Shown: positions 7,978 to 18,864 of the stretch, in pieces
Numbering within the stretch: position 1 is the first letter of the stretch
Layout of the letters: every line of letters starts with the position of its first letter
Source: Salipaludibacillus neizhouensis
GTDB lineage: Bacteria > Bacillota > Bacilli > Bacillales > Salisediminibacteriaceae
Length of the DNA: 64,000 bases
Direction of reading: 5' to 3'
Assembly (NCBI RefSeq): GCF_002886185.1
Contig: NZ_KZ614146.1
Span: 1,844,930 to 1,908,929, forward strand
Made by a program: the position numbers and the translations under genes
The notes under the pieces: generated by a model
What the model was told of the DNA's origin: nothing
The model's database searches: none
What the model saw: the letters and a program-made list of their open reading frames with translations, nothing else

Positions 7978-8934
7978 ATGACCACTAATAGAGAAGTATC
8001 AAAAATGAAAATCTTCACCCTAAATTCAAATGCCGATTTGGCACATGAAATCACTGATAAAATTGGAGTGAAAATGGGCAAAAGTATCATTAAAAGGTTC
8101 AGCGACGGAGAAGTCCAAATGAATATAGAGGAGACCATCCGTGGCTGCGATACATACCTCGTTCAATCCACATCCGAGCCCGGGAATGAATATCTAATGG
8201 AACTTCTCATTATGATTGACGCCTTGAAACGAGCATCAGCTAAAACAATTAATATAGTTATGCCTTATTACGGATATGCTCGTCAGGATCGAAAGGCACG
8301 ATCAAGAGAACCAATTACAGCAAAACTAATTGCAAATTTATTAGAGGCAGCTGGTGCGTCCAGAGTTATCTCGGTTGATCTTCATGCTCCACAAGTACAA
8401 GGGTTTTTCAATATTCCAGTAGACCAGTTAAATGCTAACGCTATAATGTCCAACTATTTTCTTGAAAAGAAATTAGAGGATGTTGTAATCGTTGCTCCAG
8501 AAAATGCTGGTTCACTTAGAGCAAGACGGCTCGCAAACAAGTTAGATGCACCTATAGCATTTATAGATAAACAAAGAGGTGTCGATGATCCGTCTGTCCA
8601 AGGTTTAAATATTATTGGAGAAATTGAGGGGAAAACGGCAATAATTATTGACGATATTATTGATACAGCCAGAACTATCACTGCCGGAGCTTCAGCATTA
8701 ATGCAGTTCGGCGCAAAAGAAGTTTATGCATGTTCTACTCATGGAGTTTTATCTGAACCAGCGGTTGATCGAATTCAAGCATCTCCTTTAAAAGAAGTTG
8801 TCATTACTAATTCGATATACCAGAGTGAAGAAAAACGTACTAATAAAATAACAACCTTATCTATAGGCTCATTGCTAGCTGAGGGCATCATGAGGGTTCA
8901 TCATGATGAATCTGTCAGTACCTTATTTGACTAA
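7978..8934 (+). CDS. Divergent ribose-phosphate pyrophosphokinase paralog
   Basis: The 318-residue protein is full length for bacterial PRPP synthetase. It keeps the flexible-loop motif [25 protein letters not shown] and the DDIIDT core of the PRPP loop. Two normally invariant regions have changed. The PRPP-binding loop reads DTARTI instead of DTAGTI (Arg232), and the usual PDHGG segment reads PENAGS. The gene is monocistronic, not beside glmU/gcaD where the main prs of Bacillus lies, so it is likely a second copy, perhaps with altered activity or a regulatory role. ATG 7978 follows TTGGAGG. Confidence 0.85.
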   Translation: MTTNREVSKMKIFTLNSNADLAHEITDKIGVKMGKSIIKRFSDGEVQMNIEETIRGCDTYLVQSTSEPGNEYLMELLIMIDALKRASAKTINIVMPYYGYARQDRKARSREPITAKLIANLLEAAGASRVISVDLHAPQVQGFFNIPVDQLNANAIMSNYFLEKKLEDVVIVAPENAGSLRARRLANKLDAPIAFIDKQRGVDDPSVQGLNIIGEIEGKTAIIIDDIIDTARTITAGASALMQFGAKEVYACSTHGVLSEPAVDRIQASPLKEVVITNSIYQSEEKRTNKITTLSIGSLLAEGIMRVHHDESVSTLFD

Positions 8935-8972
8935 AACATGAACAATTTACATGTTATAGATCTAATTTTAAG

Positions 8973-9016
8973 AAGGTTGTTTCGTCATAAAAACTGACGA
9001 ATCGACCTTTTCTTTT
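8973..9016 (+). terminator. Rho-independent terminator
   Basis: AAGGTTGTTTCGTCA pairs with TGACGAATCGACCTT (one mismatched position) around a 7-base loop, followed by TTCTTTTT. Confidence 0.85.
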
Positions 9017-9073
9017 TGCTTGAAAATCCGCTTGTACTAACTGGTGGAAAAGTATAAATAATCAGAATACATC

Positions 9074-9098
9074 AACTGAATTGTGTTTTTATTCAGTT
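9074..9098. promoter_or_regulatory. Inverted repeat upstream of gltB, possible operator
   Basis: AACTGAAT (9074-9081) and ATTCAGTT (9091-9098) form a perfect 8-bp inverted repeat about 115 bases before the gltB start and upstream of a TATAAT-like hexamer near 9129. Bacillus glutamate synthase is controlled by GltC and TnrA; this repeat does not match a site I can name. Confidence 0.35.
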
Positions 9099-9213
9099 TT
9101 CATTAGCTCTAATTTAAGTTTTTATGTTATAATTACAGAAATGTCGCAAAAATAGCTTGTTATATATTCTGTCGACATCAAATTTGATCACCATTAAGAG
9201 GAGGGACGTTATC

Positions 9214-12200
9214 ATGGCTCGAGACAATTATCCTGTTGCACAGGGTTTATATGATCCATCCCAAGAACATGAGGCTTGTGGAATTGGAATAATCGCCAAT
9301 ATTGACGGTAGAAAATCTCATGATATCGTTCAAAACGCAATTACAATACTTTGTAATTTAGAGCACCGAGGTGGCCAGTCAGCAGACACAAGTACTGGTG
9401 ATGGTGCTGGAATCTTGACTCAAATCCCGCATAGATTCTTTGTGAAGCAATGTGACAAAGAAGACTTTGATCTCCCGCAAGAAGGCGAGTATGGGATAGG
9501 AATGATTTTTCTTCCTTATGACTATGATGCACGTAAAAAAGCAAAACAACTTTTCGAAAAAATTATTATTGAAGAAGGACAAAAGGTTTTAGGCTGGCGT
9601 ACAGTTCCTGTAAATGATGCATTCGTTGGTCATGTTGCTAAAAAATCAAAACCTTTCATTCGCCAAGTATTTATTGCTCCTTCCGAGGACATGAAAGATC
9701 AACTTGCTTTTGAAAGAAAATTGTATGTCATTCGCAAACGTACGAAAACAGAAATCTCAAAATTTGAAGAATTTGATGACTTTTACATTAGCAGTTTGTC
9801 TACAAGAACAATCACGTACAAAGGTATGTTAATACCTGAACAATTGGATTCTTTTTACATTGACTTAAACCATCCTGATTTTAAATCAGCATTGGCGTTC
9901 GTTCACTCTAGATTCAGTACAAATACATTTCCTAGTTGGAAAAGGTCACATCCAAACAGATATTCCATCCATAATGGGGAATTTAATACCCTTCGAGGAA
10001 ACGTTAACTGGATGAGGGCGAGAGAACAACTTTGCAGTTCAGAGTATTTTAGTGGGGAAGACCTTCAAAAAATATTACCTGTTATTGATACTAACGGCAG
10101 TGATTCTTCCATGTTTGATAATGCATTTGAGTTTCTCCATCTGTCTGGACGTTCATTGGCCCACACCGCTATGATGATGGTCCCTGAGCCTTGGTCAAAT
10201 GATAAAAACATTCACCAAGAGAAAAAAGACTTCTATGAGTATCACAGTACACTTATGGAACCTTGGGATGGACCAGCTGCATTAGCTTTTACAGATGGGA
10301 AGCAAATTGCCGCTTGTCTAGACCGCAATGGACTTCGACCTGCAAGATATTATGTTACTAAAAGTGGTCAAATCGTTTTAGGTTCTGAGGTTGGAGCTCT
10401 AGATATTTTCGCCGATGACATTGTTTATAAAGAACGACTTCATCCGGGCAAAATGCTGCTTGTTGATTTAGAAAAAGGGAAAATTATCCCTGATGAGGAA
10501 ATCAAATTACAAATAGCCAGAGAAGAGCCGTATGGCGAATGGTTGAAGGATAACTTAAAAGATCTTGAAGATTTACCACAGCCTTCTTTGAAGGAAAGAC
10601 CAGTAGTCGAGAACTTAGTTAATCAACAGTTAGCCTTTGGTTATACAACGGAAGAACTTAATAAAATTATTAAACCGCTGGTAACCGATGGAAAAGATCC
10701 TGTTGGTTCAATGGGATATGATTCACCAATAGCTGTTTTATCTAAAAAACCACAACTTTTATATAATTACTTTAAACAACTATTTGCACAAGTAACGAAT
10801 CCGCCTATTGATGCAATTCGTGAAAAAATTGTAACTAGTATCGGAACAACAATTGGTGCTGAAGCAAATCTTGTTAAGCCTACTGCTGAGAGCTGTAAGC
10901 ATATTAGATTAAACTCACCTGTTTTGTCAAATAAGCAATTGGAAACATTAAGACAGCAAAATCTTGATGGTTTCAAAACTTCCACATTATCCATTCTATT
11001 TAATGCTAAAAAGGATTCCTCTGAAATGGAAAAAGCCTTAGAGGAGTTATTTATCCAAGCTGATACAGTAATAGAAAACGGAAGTACATTATTGATTTTA
11101 TCAGATAGAGGTGTAGATGCTGAGAATGCAGCAATCCCGGCTTTATTAGCAGTGTCCGGATTACATCATCATCTCATTAGACAAGGATCCAGAACTCGTG
11201 TCAGTATTCTATTAGAATCTGCTGAGCCTAGAGAAGTTCATCATTTTGCAAGTCTTCTTGGTTATGGTGCTGAAGGAATTAATCCGTATCTAACCTATGA
11301 AACTATCCATGATTTAATACTTAAAGATGACCTAAAGGTAGATACGTTGGAAGAAGCTGTCGATCAATATATTAAATCCGTTACAGACGGCATTGTTAAG
11401 ATACTTTCAAAAATGGGTATTTCCACCATCCAAAGTTATCGTGGTGCTCAAATTTTTGAAGCAATTGGTATTCATAATGATGTTATTGACAGGTACTTTA
11501 CTCGAACTTCTTCAAGACTTGGAGGAATCGGTTTAGAGACGATTGAAGAGGAAGTATTACTTCGCCATCACATCGCTTTCGGGGATCACCGTGGAAATAA
11601 TAAATCTTTGGATGCCGGAGACGAGTTTCAATACCGAGGAAAAGGTGAGGATCATCAGTATAATCCAAAAACCATTCACCTCCTGCAACATGCTTGTCGC
11701 TCAAACAGTTATGACGCATTCAAACAATATACTAAATTATTAACGGACGAAAAGAGCAACTTACAGTCAATTCGGGGATTATTAGCTTTTAAGAAAACAT
11801 CATCGATTCCAATTGATGAAGTAGAGTCCATTGAAGAAATCTGTAAGAGATTCAAGACTGGTGCAATGTCTTACGGTTCTATTAGTAAAGAGGCTCATGA
11901 AGCACTTGCGATTGCAATGAATCGTATCGGCGGAAAAAGTAATACAGGAGAAGGTGGCGAAGATATTGATCGCTTTACTCCTGATGAAAATGGCGATTCC
12001 AGAAGAAGCTCTATTAAACAAGTGGCATCTGGTAGATTTGGAGTAGACAGTCATTATTTAGTGAATGCCGATGAGATCCAAATTAAAATTGCCCAGGGTG
12101 CAAAACCTGGAGAAGGCGGTCATTTGCCTGGTAAAAAAGTTTATCCATGGATTGCCGACGTGCGTGGATCTACTCCTGGAGTAGAATTAATTTCACCACC

Positions 12201-13803
12201 ACCTCACCATGATATATATTCTATTGAGGATTTAGCTGAACTGATCCACAATCTAAAAAATGCTAATCCTAGAGCAAGAATAAGTGTTAAGTTAGTTTCT
12301 GCCGTAGGCGTCGGAACAATTGCTGCAGGGGTTGCGAAAGGAAGAGCTGATCATGTCCTTATTAGTGGATACGATGGCGGTACTGGTGCAGCACCTCGCA
12401 CAAGTTTGAAGCATACTGGAATGCCTTGGGAAATCGGTTTGGCCGAAACACACCAGACATTGCTATTAAATAGATTAAGAGATCGTATTACTGTTGAAGC
12501 TGATGGGAAAATGATGACAGGAAGAGATGTCGTCATAGCAACACTATTAGGAGCTGAGGAATATGGTTTCTCAACTGCACCATTAGTAGTCTTAGGCTGT
12601 GTCATGATGCGCGTTTGTCATTTAGATACATGTCCTGTTGGAATAGCAACTCAGAATCCAGAGTTACGCGCTAAATTCACTGGTGATGCAGATGCGGTTG
12701 CTAATTTCATGCTATTTATCGCTCAAGAAGTTAGGGAATTAATGGCTGAGCTCGGTTTTAGGACGATCAATGAAATGGTCGGTAGAACGGATGTTTTAGA
12801 GACGAATCAAGCAGTTGACCATTGGAAGTCTAAAGGCATTGATTTGTCATCTCTTTTATACCAGCCGGATGTACCTGCTTCTGTTAGTAGATATGCAACT
12901 ATCAAACAAGACCATGGTTTAGAAAGATCACTTGATATGTTGGAATTAATACCTCTTTGTAAAGAGGCCATTGAAACAGGAGAACCAATTAAAGCTACTG
13001 CTTCTATTCGAAATATAAACCGTGTTACCGGAACTATTCTAGGTAGTGAGGTTACTAGAAGACATGGTAAAGATGGTTTACCCGAAGATACGATTCGACT
13101 AACATTTAAAGGATCTGCCGGACAAAGTTTTGGCGCATTTATTCCAAAAGGAATGACGTTAAAATTAGTTGGAGATGCAAACGACTATGTAGGTAAAGGC
13201 TTATCTGGCGGTAAAATATACGCTAGACCATCTCGAAAAACGACATTTGTTGCCTCTGAAAATATCATAATTGGAAATGTTGCATTTTATGGTGCATCAG
13301 CAGGAGAAGCATATATAAACGGAATCGCCGGAGAACGTTTCTGTGTTAGAAACAGTGGAGCAGAAGTTGTCGTTGAAGGTGTTGGAGATCACGGCTGTGA
13401 ATATATGACTGGCGGTAAAGTTGTTATCCTAGGATCAACAGGTAGAAACTTTGCAGCTGGTATGTCAGGCGGAGTAGCTTATGTATTGAATGATAGTCCT
13501 GAACCATTTGAAACAAAATGTAATGCAGAACTCGTTCATTTACAATCCTTAACAGATCCTGATGAAATTGTTGAATTACGTGTGATGATGGAAAAACATG
13601 TTGAACACACGTTAAGTTTAAAAGGAACAAAATTACTGGAAGACTGGGACAATACTGTGAAAAAGTTCGTTCGAGTGGTACCTAAACAATATTTAGAAAT
13701 CCAAACGAAAATTGCACAGTATAAAAAAGATGGATTGAGTCAATTCGATGCAGAAATGAAAGCATTTGAAGATAGTAAGATAAAAGTTGAAGCACTAAAA
13801 TAA
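9214..13803 (+). CDS. gltB: Glutamate synthase (NADPH) large subunit
   Basis: The 1529-residue protein converts L-glutamine and 2-oxoglutarate to two L-glutamates with electrons from the small subunit. Cys22 in HEACGIG is the N-terminal nucleophile of the class II glutaminase after propeptide removal. [16 protein letters not shown] is the typical following block. The FMN/synthase domain holds the 3Fe-4S cysteines in [12 protein letters not shown] (near residue 1129), and the C-terminal GXGXG beta-helix is present. ATG 9214 follows GAGGAGGG. It is called gltA in B. subtilis. gltD lies 20 bases downstream. Confidence 0.97.
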   Translation: MARDNYPVAQGLYDPSQEHEACGIGIIANIDGRKSHDIVQNAITILCNLEHRGGQSADTSTGDGAGILTQIPHRFFVKQCDKEDFDLPQEGEYGIGMIFLPYDYDARKKAKQLFEKIIIEEGQKVLGWRTVPVNDAFVGHVAKKSKPFIRQVFIAPSEDMKDQLAFERKLYVIRKRTKTEISKFEEFDDFYISSLSTRTITYKGMLIPEQLDSFYIDLNHPDFKSALAFVHSRFSTNTFPSWKRSHPNRYSIHNGEFNTLRGNVNWMRAREQLCSSEYFSGEDLQKILPVIDTNGSDSSMFDNAFEFLHLSGRSLAHTAMMMVPEPWSNDKNIHQEKKDFYEYHSTLMEPWDGPAALAFTDGKQIAACLDRNGLRPARYYVTKSGQIVLGSEVGALDIFADDIVYKERLHPGKMLLVDLEKGKIIPDEEIKLQIAREEPYGEWLKDNLKDLEDLPQPSLKERPVVENLVNQQLAFGYTTEELNKIIKPLVTDGKDPVGSMGYDSPIAVLSKKPQLLYNYFKQLFAQVTNPPIDAIREKIVTSIGTTIGAEANLVKPTAESCKHIRLNSPVLSNKQLETLRQQNLDGFKTSTLSILFNAKKDSSEMEKALEELFIQADTVIENGSTLLILSDRGVDAENAAIPALLAVSGLHHHLIRQGSRTRVSILLESAEPREVHHFASLLGYGAEGINPYLTYETIHDLILKDDLKVDTLEEAVDQYIKSVTDGIVKILSKMGISTIQSYRGAQIFEAIGIHNDVIDRYFTRTSSRLGGIGLETIEEEVLLRHHIAFGDHRGNNKSLDAGDEFQYRGKGEDHQYNPKTIHLLQHACRSNSYDAFKQYTKLLTDEKSNLQSIRGLLAFKKTSSIPIDEVESIEEICKRFKTGAMSYGSISKEAHEALAIAMNRIGGKSNTGEGGEDIDRFTPDENGDSRRSSIKQVASGRFGVDSHYLVNADEIQIKIAQGAKPGEGGHLPGKKVYPWIADVRGSTPGVELISPPPHHDIYSIEDLAELIHNLKNANPRARISVKLVSAVGVGTIAAGVAKGRADHVLISGYDGGTGAAPRTSLKHTGMPWEIGLAETHQTLLLNRLRDRITVEADGKMMTGRDVVIATLLGAEEYGFSTAPLVVLGCVMMRVCHLDTCPVGIATQNPELRAKFTGDADAVANFMLFIAQEVRELMAELGFRTINEMVGRTDVLETNQAVDHWKSKGIDLSSLLYQPDVPASVSRYATIKQDHGLERSLDMLELIPLCKEAIETGEPIKATASIRNINRVTGTILGSEVTRRHGKDGLPEDTIRLTFKGSAGQSFGAFIPKGMTLKLVGDANDYVGKGLSGGKIYARPSRKTTFVASENIIIGNVAFYGASAGEAYINGIAGERFCVRNSGAEVVVEGVGDHGCEYMTGGKVVILGSTGRNFAAGMSGGVAYVLNDSPEPFETKCNAELVHLQSLTDPDEIVELRVMMEKHVEHTLSLKGTKLLEDWDNTVKKFVRVVPKQYLEIQTKIAQYKKDGLSQFDAEMKAFEDSKIKVEALK

Positions 13804-13823
13804 AAAAGAATGGAGGGGATACG

Positions 13824-15311
13824 ATGGGAAAGATAACCGGGTTTATGGAATATGACCGTCAAGCACAACGAGAGCGTGACCCTTCCAAAAGAACGAAGGA
13901 TTGGTTTGACTATACAATTCCACTGACTGTAGAAGAAGTACAACAACAGGGAGCTCGCTGCATGGATTGCGGCGTGCCAACCTGTCACACTGGCATGGAA
14001 ATTGACGGAGTAACTACGGGTTGTCCTGTGTATCACCTTATTCCTGAGTGGAATGATCTTGTATACAAAGGGCAGTGGAAAGAAGCATTAAATAAAGAGC
14101 ATGAAATGAATAACTTCCCTGAATTTACTGGTTTTGCATGTCCTGCACCTTGTGAGGGAGCATGTGTTCTAGGAATTAATGAGCCACCAGTGGCGATCCG
14201 AACAGTGGAAAGATCCATCATTGAAAAGGGATTTGATGAAGGTTGGGTAGTACCCGAACCTCCTGAGTCAAGAACCGGTAAAAAGGTTGCTGTTATAGGA
14301 TCAGGTCCTGCCGGTTTAGCTGCTGCAGCGCAGCTAAATAAAGCAGGACATACTGTAACTGTTTTTGAGCGTAGCGACCGAATCGGTGGTTTACTAACTT
14401 ATGGTATTCCTGAAATGAAACTGCCGTATGATGTCGTTCAACGACGAGTGAATATCCTTGAACAAGAAGGAATCACGTTTGTTACAAATACAGAAGTAGG
14501 GAAAGATTATACCGTTGAAGAGCTTGAAACTAATTTCGATAGCAGTATTCTTTGTGGTGGAGCAACAATTCACCGCGATGTAGAAGTAGAAGGCAGAGAA
14601 TTGAAAGGTGTTCATTATGCAATGGATTTCCTTCATGCCAATACTAAAAGTCTTTTAGATTCAGAATTGGAAGACGGAAACTTTATTACTGCTAAAGATA
14701 AAAATGTTATTGTGATTGGAGGAGGGGACACAGGAACTGACTGTATTTCCACTTCTGTAAGACACGATTGCAAAAGCTTAACTCAATTTGATATTTATGA
14801 TAAAAAAGTATCTGAACGTAATATGGATGTTAATCCATGGCCACAGTGGCCAGTCATTCACCGAATTGAATATGGTCAAAAAGAAGCTGCAGCTGTGTTT
14901 GGTGATGATCCAAGAGCTTATGCAGTTCAGACTACTAAATTCGTTGGTGATGAGAATGGACATGTTAAAGAAGTCCACACCATTAACGTAGAGCTAACTT
15001 TTGATGAAAAAGGTGCCCGCTTGCGTAAACCGATTCCAGGAACGGAAAAAGTTTGGCCAGCAGATTTAGTATTGCTTGCAATTGGTTTTAAGGGTCCTGA
15101 ACAAGGCCTTCTATCTAAATTAGGTATTAAAACAAAAGCAAATTCTACTGTAGATGCTGAGTATGGAAAATATACGACTAATAAAGAAGGTATTTTCGCA
15201 GCCGGAGACATGCGTCGCGGTCAGAGTTTAATTGTATGGGCAATTAATGAAGGAAGAGAAGTTGCCAGGGAATGTGATCGATTCTTGATGGGAACAACGA
15301 CTTTGCCTTAA
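13824..15311 (+). CDS. gltD: Glutamate synthase (NADPH) small subunit
   Basis: The 495-residue flavoprotein oxidises NADPH and passes electrons through FAD and two 4Fe-4S clusters to the large subunit. N-terminal cysteine motifs CMDCGVPTC and CPAPCEGAC are intact. The FAD site GSGPAGLAAA and the NADPH site GGGDTGTDC are visible. The length equals the usual beta subunit. The start follows GGAGGGG. It forms an operon with gltB and a strong terminator follows. It is named gltB in B. subtilis. Confidence 0.97.
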   Translation: MGKITGFMEYDRQAQRERDPSKRTKDWFDYTIPLTVEEVQQQGARCMDCGVPTCHTGMEIDGVTTGCPVYHLIPEWNDLVYKGQWKEALNKEHEMNNFPEFTGFACPAPCEGACVLGINEPPVAIRTVERSIIEKGFDEGWVVPEPPESRTGKKVAVIGSGPAGLAAAAQLNKAGHTVTVFERSDRIGGLLTYGIPEMKLPYDVVQRRVNILEQEGITFVTNTEVGKDYTVEELETNFDSSILCGGATIHRDVEVEGRELKGVHYAMDFLHANTKSLLDSELEDGNFITAKDKNVIVIGGGDTGTDCISTSVRHDCKSLTQFDIYDKKVSERNMDVNPWPQWPVIHRIEYGQKEAAAVFGDDPRAYAVQTTKFVGDENGHVKEVHTINVELTFDEKGARLRKPIPGTEKVWPADLVLLAIGFKGPEQGLLSKLGIKTKANSTVDAEYGKYTTNKEGIFAAGDMRRGQSLIVWAINEGREVARECDRFLMGTTTLP

Positions 15312-15330
15312 CCTTAAAAAATAGTAATGT

Positions 15331-15369
15331 AAGAAGACCACTGTCTATGTTTAACAGTGGTCTTCTTGT
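15331..15369 (+). terminator. Rho-independent terminator of gltBD
   Basis: Perfect 14-bp stem AAGAAGACCACTGT / ACAGTGGTCTTCTT with a 9-base loop and a short U tail. Confidence 0.9.
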
Positions 15370-15403
15370 TATATAGGCTATAAAACTAGTAAAAAAGAAA
15401 GTA

Positions 15404-16159
15404 GTGTTAAATTTGAGTGTATTAAATAAGAATGTGAAACTTATTGCTTTAGATATGGACGGAACAGTGTTAAATAATGACCTTGAAATCTCAATAAAGA
15501 ATCAACAAGTTATCGCCGAAGTATTAAATAGAGGAATTCCAGTTGTTTTAAGTACTGGCCGAACAATCATGACTTGCCGTCCGTTTTCAGATTTATTAAA
15601 CCTGACCTCTTATTTAATTACCGTGAATGGCAGTGAAATCTGGCATACATCAGGAGATCTGATAGAACGTACGACTTTTACGTTAGAGCAAATAGAGATG
15701 TTAACATCTCTTAGAAATAAATATAGAACAAAATATTGGTCAACAAGTATTAATCATATATATCGGAATGAAATACCCGAGGAGCTTGCTTTACATGATT
15801 GGTTGAAATTTGGGTTTGATGTGGACGACGATCAAATAAGAGAAAAAATAATGACGATTTTAACACAAAACCAAACTTTTGAAATAACAAATTCAAGTTT
15901 AACGAATATCGAAGTGAATCCAGCTGGAGTAAACAAAGCAAATGCTTTGAAGAAAATATGTAAAGAGTTAGGTATTCAAATGGATAATGTTATGGCTATG
16001 GGAGATAGTCTTAATGACTTAGCCATGATAAAAGAGGCTGGAATTGGAATTGCGATGGGGAACGCTCAAGAGGCTGTAAAGAATGTAGCTGACTGGACAA
16101 CGGTTAATAATACAGATGATGGCGTTGCAGTTGCTATCACTAAATTCGTCCTTCAATAA
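15404..16159 (+). CDS. Cof-type HAD-IIB family phosphatase
   Basis: The 251-residue protein carries HAD motif I ALDMDGTVLNND, motif II VLSTGR, a Lys in the third motif region (VNKANALKKI) and motif IV MAMGDSLNDLAMI, in Cof-family order with a C2B cap. Such enzymes dephosphorylate sugar phosphates, flavin or pyridoxal phosphates; the substrate is not predictable. The start is uncertain: GTG 15404 or TTG 15413, both with weak ribosome binding sites. It stands alone after gltBD. Confidence 0.88.
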   Translation: MLNLSVLNKNVKLIALDMDGTVLNNDLEISIKNQQVIAEVLNRGIPVVLSTGRTIMTCRPFSDLLNLTSYLITVNGSEIWHTSGDLIERTTFTLEQIEMLTSLRNKYRTKYWSTSINHIYRNEIPEELALHDWLKFGFDVDDDQIREKIMTILTQNQTFEITNSSLTNIEVNPAGVNKANALKKICKELGIQMDNVMAMGDSLNDLAMIKEAGIGIAMGNAQEAVKNVADWTTVNNTDDGVAVAITKFVLQ

Positions 16160-16194
16160 GTTTGGTTTTTGCTCTGAAAGAACAAGGTAATTCA

Positions 16195-16300
16195 AATTCT
16201 TTGCAGGCTTTCGATCCAGGCAAGCCGCCAGAGCTTTAGTTCCGCTCCAGGAGACCGTGGATCGTTCACGGAAAGCGAGTAGTCACGGATAACTTAAAAT
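16195..16300. repeat. Degenerate interspersed repeat
   Basis: A GC-richer block contains GTTCCGCTCCAGG and TTCACGGAAAGCG, segments seen in the interspersed Bacillaceae repeats, but heavily eroded relative to 2826-2970. It lies between convergent genes. Confidence 0.3.
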
Positions 16301-16311
16301 ATATTTGCTGT

Positions 16312-16995
16312 TCAAAAGACAATTTCTATTATTCGTTTGACTGGATCGAAGCCAAACCAAATTAAACTGCCCATGATAAAAAAGACTGTGCCTTGAGCTA
16401 GAAAAGTAAACCCCCAAAAGCTGGCTGGTAAAAACGTTGATTTTGCTAACATTGTCGTATCTCCTGCTTGATCGCGTTGTTTCACACTTAAGACGAAAAT
16501 GATCCAGCATGTAATAAAAGCTTGGACTAAAAGAGATAAACCAATAATATTTAGCACGATCTCATACCAATACATATATTCATTATAATAAAGAAAAGAT
16601 AATCCAAGTATCACAGTTAATACCCATATCCAGCCAACTAGGTTTCTGACCCAAAATAACAAATTGTATGCTAGCAATAAAAAAATAGCCATCCCCACAT
16701 AGAGGAAGAGATCCATCGATAAGGCATATAAATAGGCCACACTAAATACAGAGGCTAACGGGTATCCAGCTGCATAAGTAAGAACACGGCCAAACCAACT
16801 TCTATGACGGAATTCAGCAAGACCAGAAGTATTCCTGAAAATAGATATTGCGACAACTTGTCCACCAGTTAACGTAGCTACAAGTGCGTGTGCACTCTCA
16901 TGAACCATCGTATTGAACATCGAAATATAAGGACCAATAATCGGCACAAATGAAATCGTTGCTATAACAGAAAAAAATAAAATATACTCCAACAT
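16312..16995 (-). CDS. M50-like site-2-protease family membrane protein
   Basis: The 227-residue protein has about six membrane spans and an HExxH zinc motif in the first (MVHESAHAL), preceded by FVPIIGPYISMFN. This is the arrangement of compact M50B-type membrane metallopeptidases found in Firmicutes. The start at 16995 (MLEYILFF) is chosen because GTGGAG lies just upstream; ATGs further upstream would add non-membrane residues. The second conserved NPxxD-type metal motif is not evident, so activity is uncertain. Monocistronic. Confidence 0.7.
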   Translation of the reverse strand: MLEYILFFSVIATISFVPIIGPYISMFNTMVHESAHALVATLTGGQVVAISIFRNTSGLAEFRHRSWFGRVLTYAAGYPLASVFSVAYLYALSMDLFLYVGMAIFLLLAYNLLFWVRNLVGWIWVLTVILGLSFLYYNEYMYWYEIVLNIIGLSLLVQAFITCWIIFVLSVKQRDQAGDTTMLAKSTFLPASFWGFTFLAQGTVFFIMGSLIWFGFDPVKRIIEIVF

Positions 16996-17180
16996 TAAAC
17001 ATAACTCCACTCTTGTAAGCATTTCCTTGTTATTATAACAGAGAAAACAATCTATACCCTTAAAAATAATCGTCATAGTTTCCTATAGCATATTTCTTTA
17101 GATAAGATTCAGGCTTGTCACAATAATGTAGACAAGTTTTCTTCTCCTATGAATAGGCTCTTATAAAGGGAGGCTATGAA

Positions 17181-17633
17181 ATGAAAATATTTGTCACTAA
17201 AAAAATCTATGTTATTTCTGGACTAATCTGTTTGGCCATTTTGTTAGGAGGTTATTTAACTTTCATGAACGCCCAGGGAAGAGCAGACAACGAGGGTGTA
17301 CCTCACACAAATGAAAAAATGCAGATAAATCTTGTTACTGGTGAATTCAAATCTGAGACAGAAGATGGCGAAGAAATTGAAACGTATCGATGGGATCCTG
17401 GACACATTCATTTGCCGAAGGGGGAGCCCATAACGTTAAGCATTTATGGAGTCAATGGAATGGAACACCCTTTTATCATTGAAGGTACAGATATCAAGGG
17501 CACAGTCAAAAAGGGCGAAGAAACTTTATTGAATCTTCAATTTAACGAGGAGGGAACTTACCGGTTAGTTTGCACCTCTCATTCTTCGATTGAAAATAAT
17601 GGACCTATGGTTGCTTACCTTGAAGTGAAATAA
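17181..17633 (+). CDS. Membrane-anchored cupredoxin-domain protein
   Basis: The 150-residue protein has an N-terminal signal anchor (about residues 9-28) and an extracellular domain resembling COX2/nitrous-oxide-reductase-type cupredoxins. Candidate copper ligands are His96 (GMEHPF), Cys131, His134 (VCTSHSS) and Met143 (NNGPM). It probably binds copper outside the membrane for electron transfer or copper handling. It is monocistronic, ending in a shared terminator. ATG follows GGGAGG. Confidence 0.75.
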   Translation: MKIFVTKKIYVISGLICLAILLGGYLTFMNAQGRADNEGVPHTNEKMQINLVTGEFKSETEDGEEIETYRWDPGHIHLPKGEPITLSIYGVNGMEHPFIIEGTDIKGTVKKGEETLLNLQFNEEGTYRLVCTSHSSIENNGPMVAYLEVK

Positions 17634-17640
17634 GAGCATT

Positions 17641-17682
17641 GAAGGTGTCTGGTAAGGTATTTTTACCTTTCCAGACACCTTC
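17641..17682. terminator. Bidirectional Rho-independent terminator
   Basis: GAAGGTGTCTGG (17641-17652) pairs perfectly with CCAGACACCTTC (17671-17682), with an inner AAGGTA/TACCTT stem. It serves the convergent cupredoxin and 17690-17923 genes. Confidence 0.88.
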
Positions 17683-17689
17683 TTTAAAC

Positions 17690-17923
17690 TTAGTCAGCGC
17701 CAAACAAGTGTTCCATTTGTTGTTCACGCTCTTTTTTTTCCAGATCTGTCGCCAAGTCATATTTTTTTAATAGGTGGAATGAAACATTTAATGTTTCTTG
17801 CGTCAAATTTTTCTCAAGAAATGTATGCCATTCTTGAACCACTTCATTTGGTAAAAAACTACTCTGATCTTTTAGTTTCTGCGTGACATCTTCCAAAGAA
17901 TGGTCTAATTTACATTCACCCAT
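17690..17923 (-). CDS. Hypothetical protein (77 aa)
   Basis: A small acidic, mostly helical protein (begins MGECKLDHSLEDVTQ, ends EREQQMEHLFGAD) with a consensus ribosome binding site GGAGGTGATGATGA before the ATG. No membrane span and no recognised domain. Size and strong ribosome binding site are like other small Bacillaceae-specific proteins. It ends at a shared terminator. Confidence 0.65.
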   Translation of the reverse strand: MGECKLDHSLEDVTQKLKDQSSFLPNEVVQEWHTFLEKNLTQETLNVSFHLLKKYDLATDLEKKEREQQMEHLFGAD

Positions 17924-18056
17924 TCATCATCACCTCCGATTTAGTTATTATGAATAGTATGGAGGAAAGATGTTGAAAAAGGAAGAGTTTCGGGTATAGT
18001 AATAGAAAGATCTTTTTAATTTTATTTTCCTTAAAATCAAGGGGGGTGTTGTAATA

Positions 18057-18392
18057 GTGAATAGTCAAGCTAGATTAGATGCTTTTCTAGTTGCTTTTAA
18101 TGATAAAGAGGATTATGTCCAAGGACACAATATCGGACGTGATATGTTGTTAAATGGTGAGAACAGAAAACTAGCAAAGTTATTTGCTAGCTTATCAGGA
18201 TTAGCCGAACAATTCTCAAAAGGTAAAAAGCAAGGCTTCCTAAAATTTAAAAAAATGGCCTTAAAACAGTTAGAGGAAATGCCCGAGCATCCCTTCGATG
18301 AGAAAGATTTACTTAGACAGATTCATGATCTTAACAATCTTTGTGTAAGTTCAAAGAACCAAACCGTACCACTCAAATTAAGAGTAAAATAA
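18057..18392 (+). CDS. Hypothetical protein (111 aa)
   Basis: The product starts at GTG 18057 after GGGGGGTG. It is Lys-rich and predicted helical, with no membrane span or catalytic motif. A DUF2203 gene follows 25 bases downstream, so the two are probably co-transcribed. Function unknown. Confidence 0.6.
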   Translation: MNSQARLDAFLVAFNDKEDYVQGHNIGRDMLLNGENRKLAKLFASLSGLAEQFSKGKKQGFLKFKKMALKQLEEMPEHPFDEKDLLRQIHDLNNLCVSSKNQTVPLKLRVK

Positions 18393-18417
18393 TACTATGG
18401 AGAAGAAAGGAGAAACC

Positions 18418-18816
18418 ATGATTACACGATATTTTACAATAAAAGAAGCGAATGAACTTTTACCTACTATCATAAAAGAAATTAACGAACTTAAAATGCT
18501 GCAACAAGATTTTGAATCAAAATTAAAAAAACTGGAAAGAGTCAAACATTCTATGCAGCTTGAGGTACGAAATGATACTGACAGTCTTTTTAAAATGGAA
18601 AGTGAAATAGAATTTATTGAGATGCAAGTACAATTACATGTCAATAATGTCCAGTTAACCGGAGCACAACTAAAAGGAATAGAAACTGCCCTAGTGGATT
18701 TCCCGGCAATTCATAACGATGAAGAGATTCTCCTATGTTGGAAGGAAGGTGAGTCGCATATTGCGTATTATCACAGTTTACAGGATGGATACTCGGGTAG
18801 AAAACCATTAGAATAA
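18418..18816 (+). CDS. DUF2203 family protein
   Basis: The 132-residue protein starts MITRYFTIKEANELLP, has a long amphipathic helical middle (coiled coil, about residues 20-80) and ends FPAIHNDEEILLCWKEGES with YYHSLQDGYSGRKPL. The LLCWxxGE and GxxGRxP elements are typical of DUF2203. ATG 18418 follows GAAAGGAG; an in-frame ATG at 18397 is less likely. Biological role unknown. Confidence 0.75.
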   Translation: MITRYFTIKEANELLPTIIKEINELKMLQQDFESKLKKLERVKHSMQLEVRNDTDSLFKMESEIEFIEMQVQLHVNNVQLTGAQLKGIETALVDFPAIHNDEEILLCWKEGESHIAYYHSLQDGYSGRKPLE

Positions 18817-18864
18817 CAAAAATAATTTCGATTATCTAAACGTATATGTAAAAGGGAGAAAATT

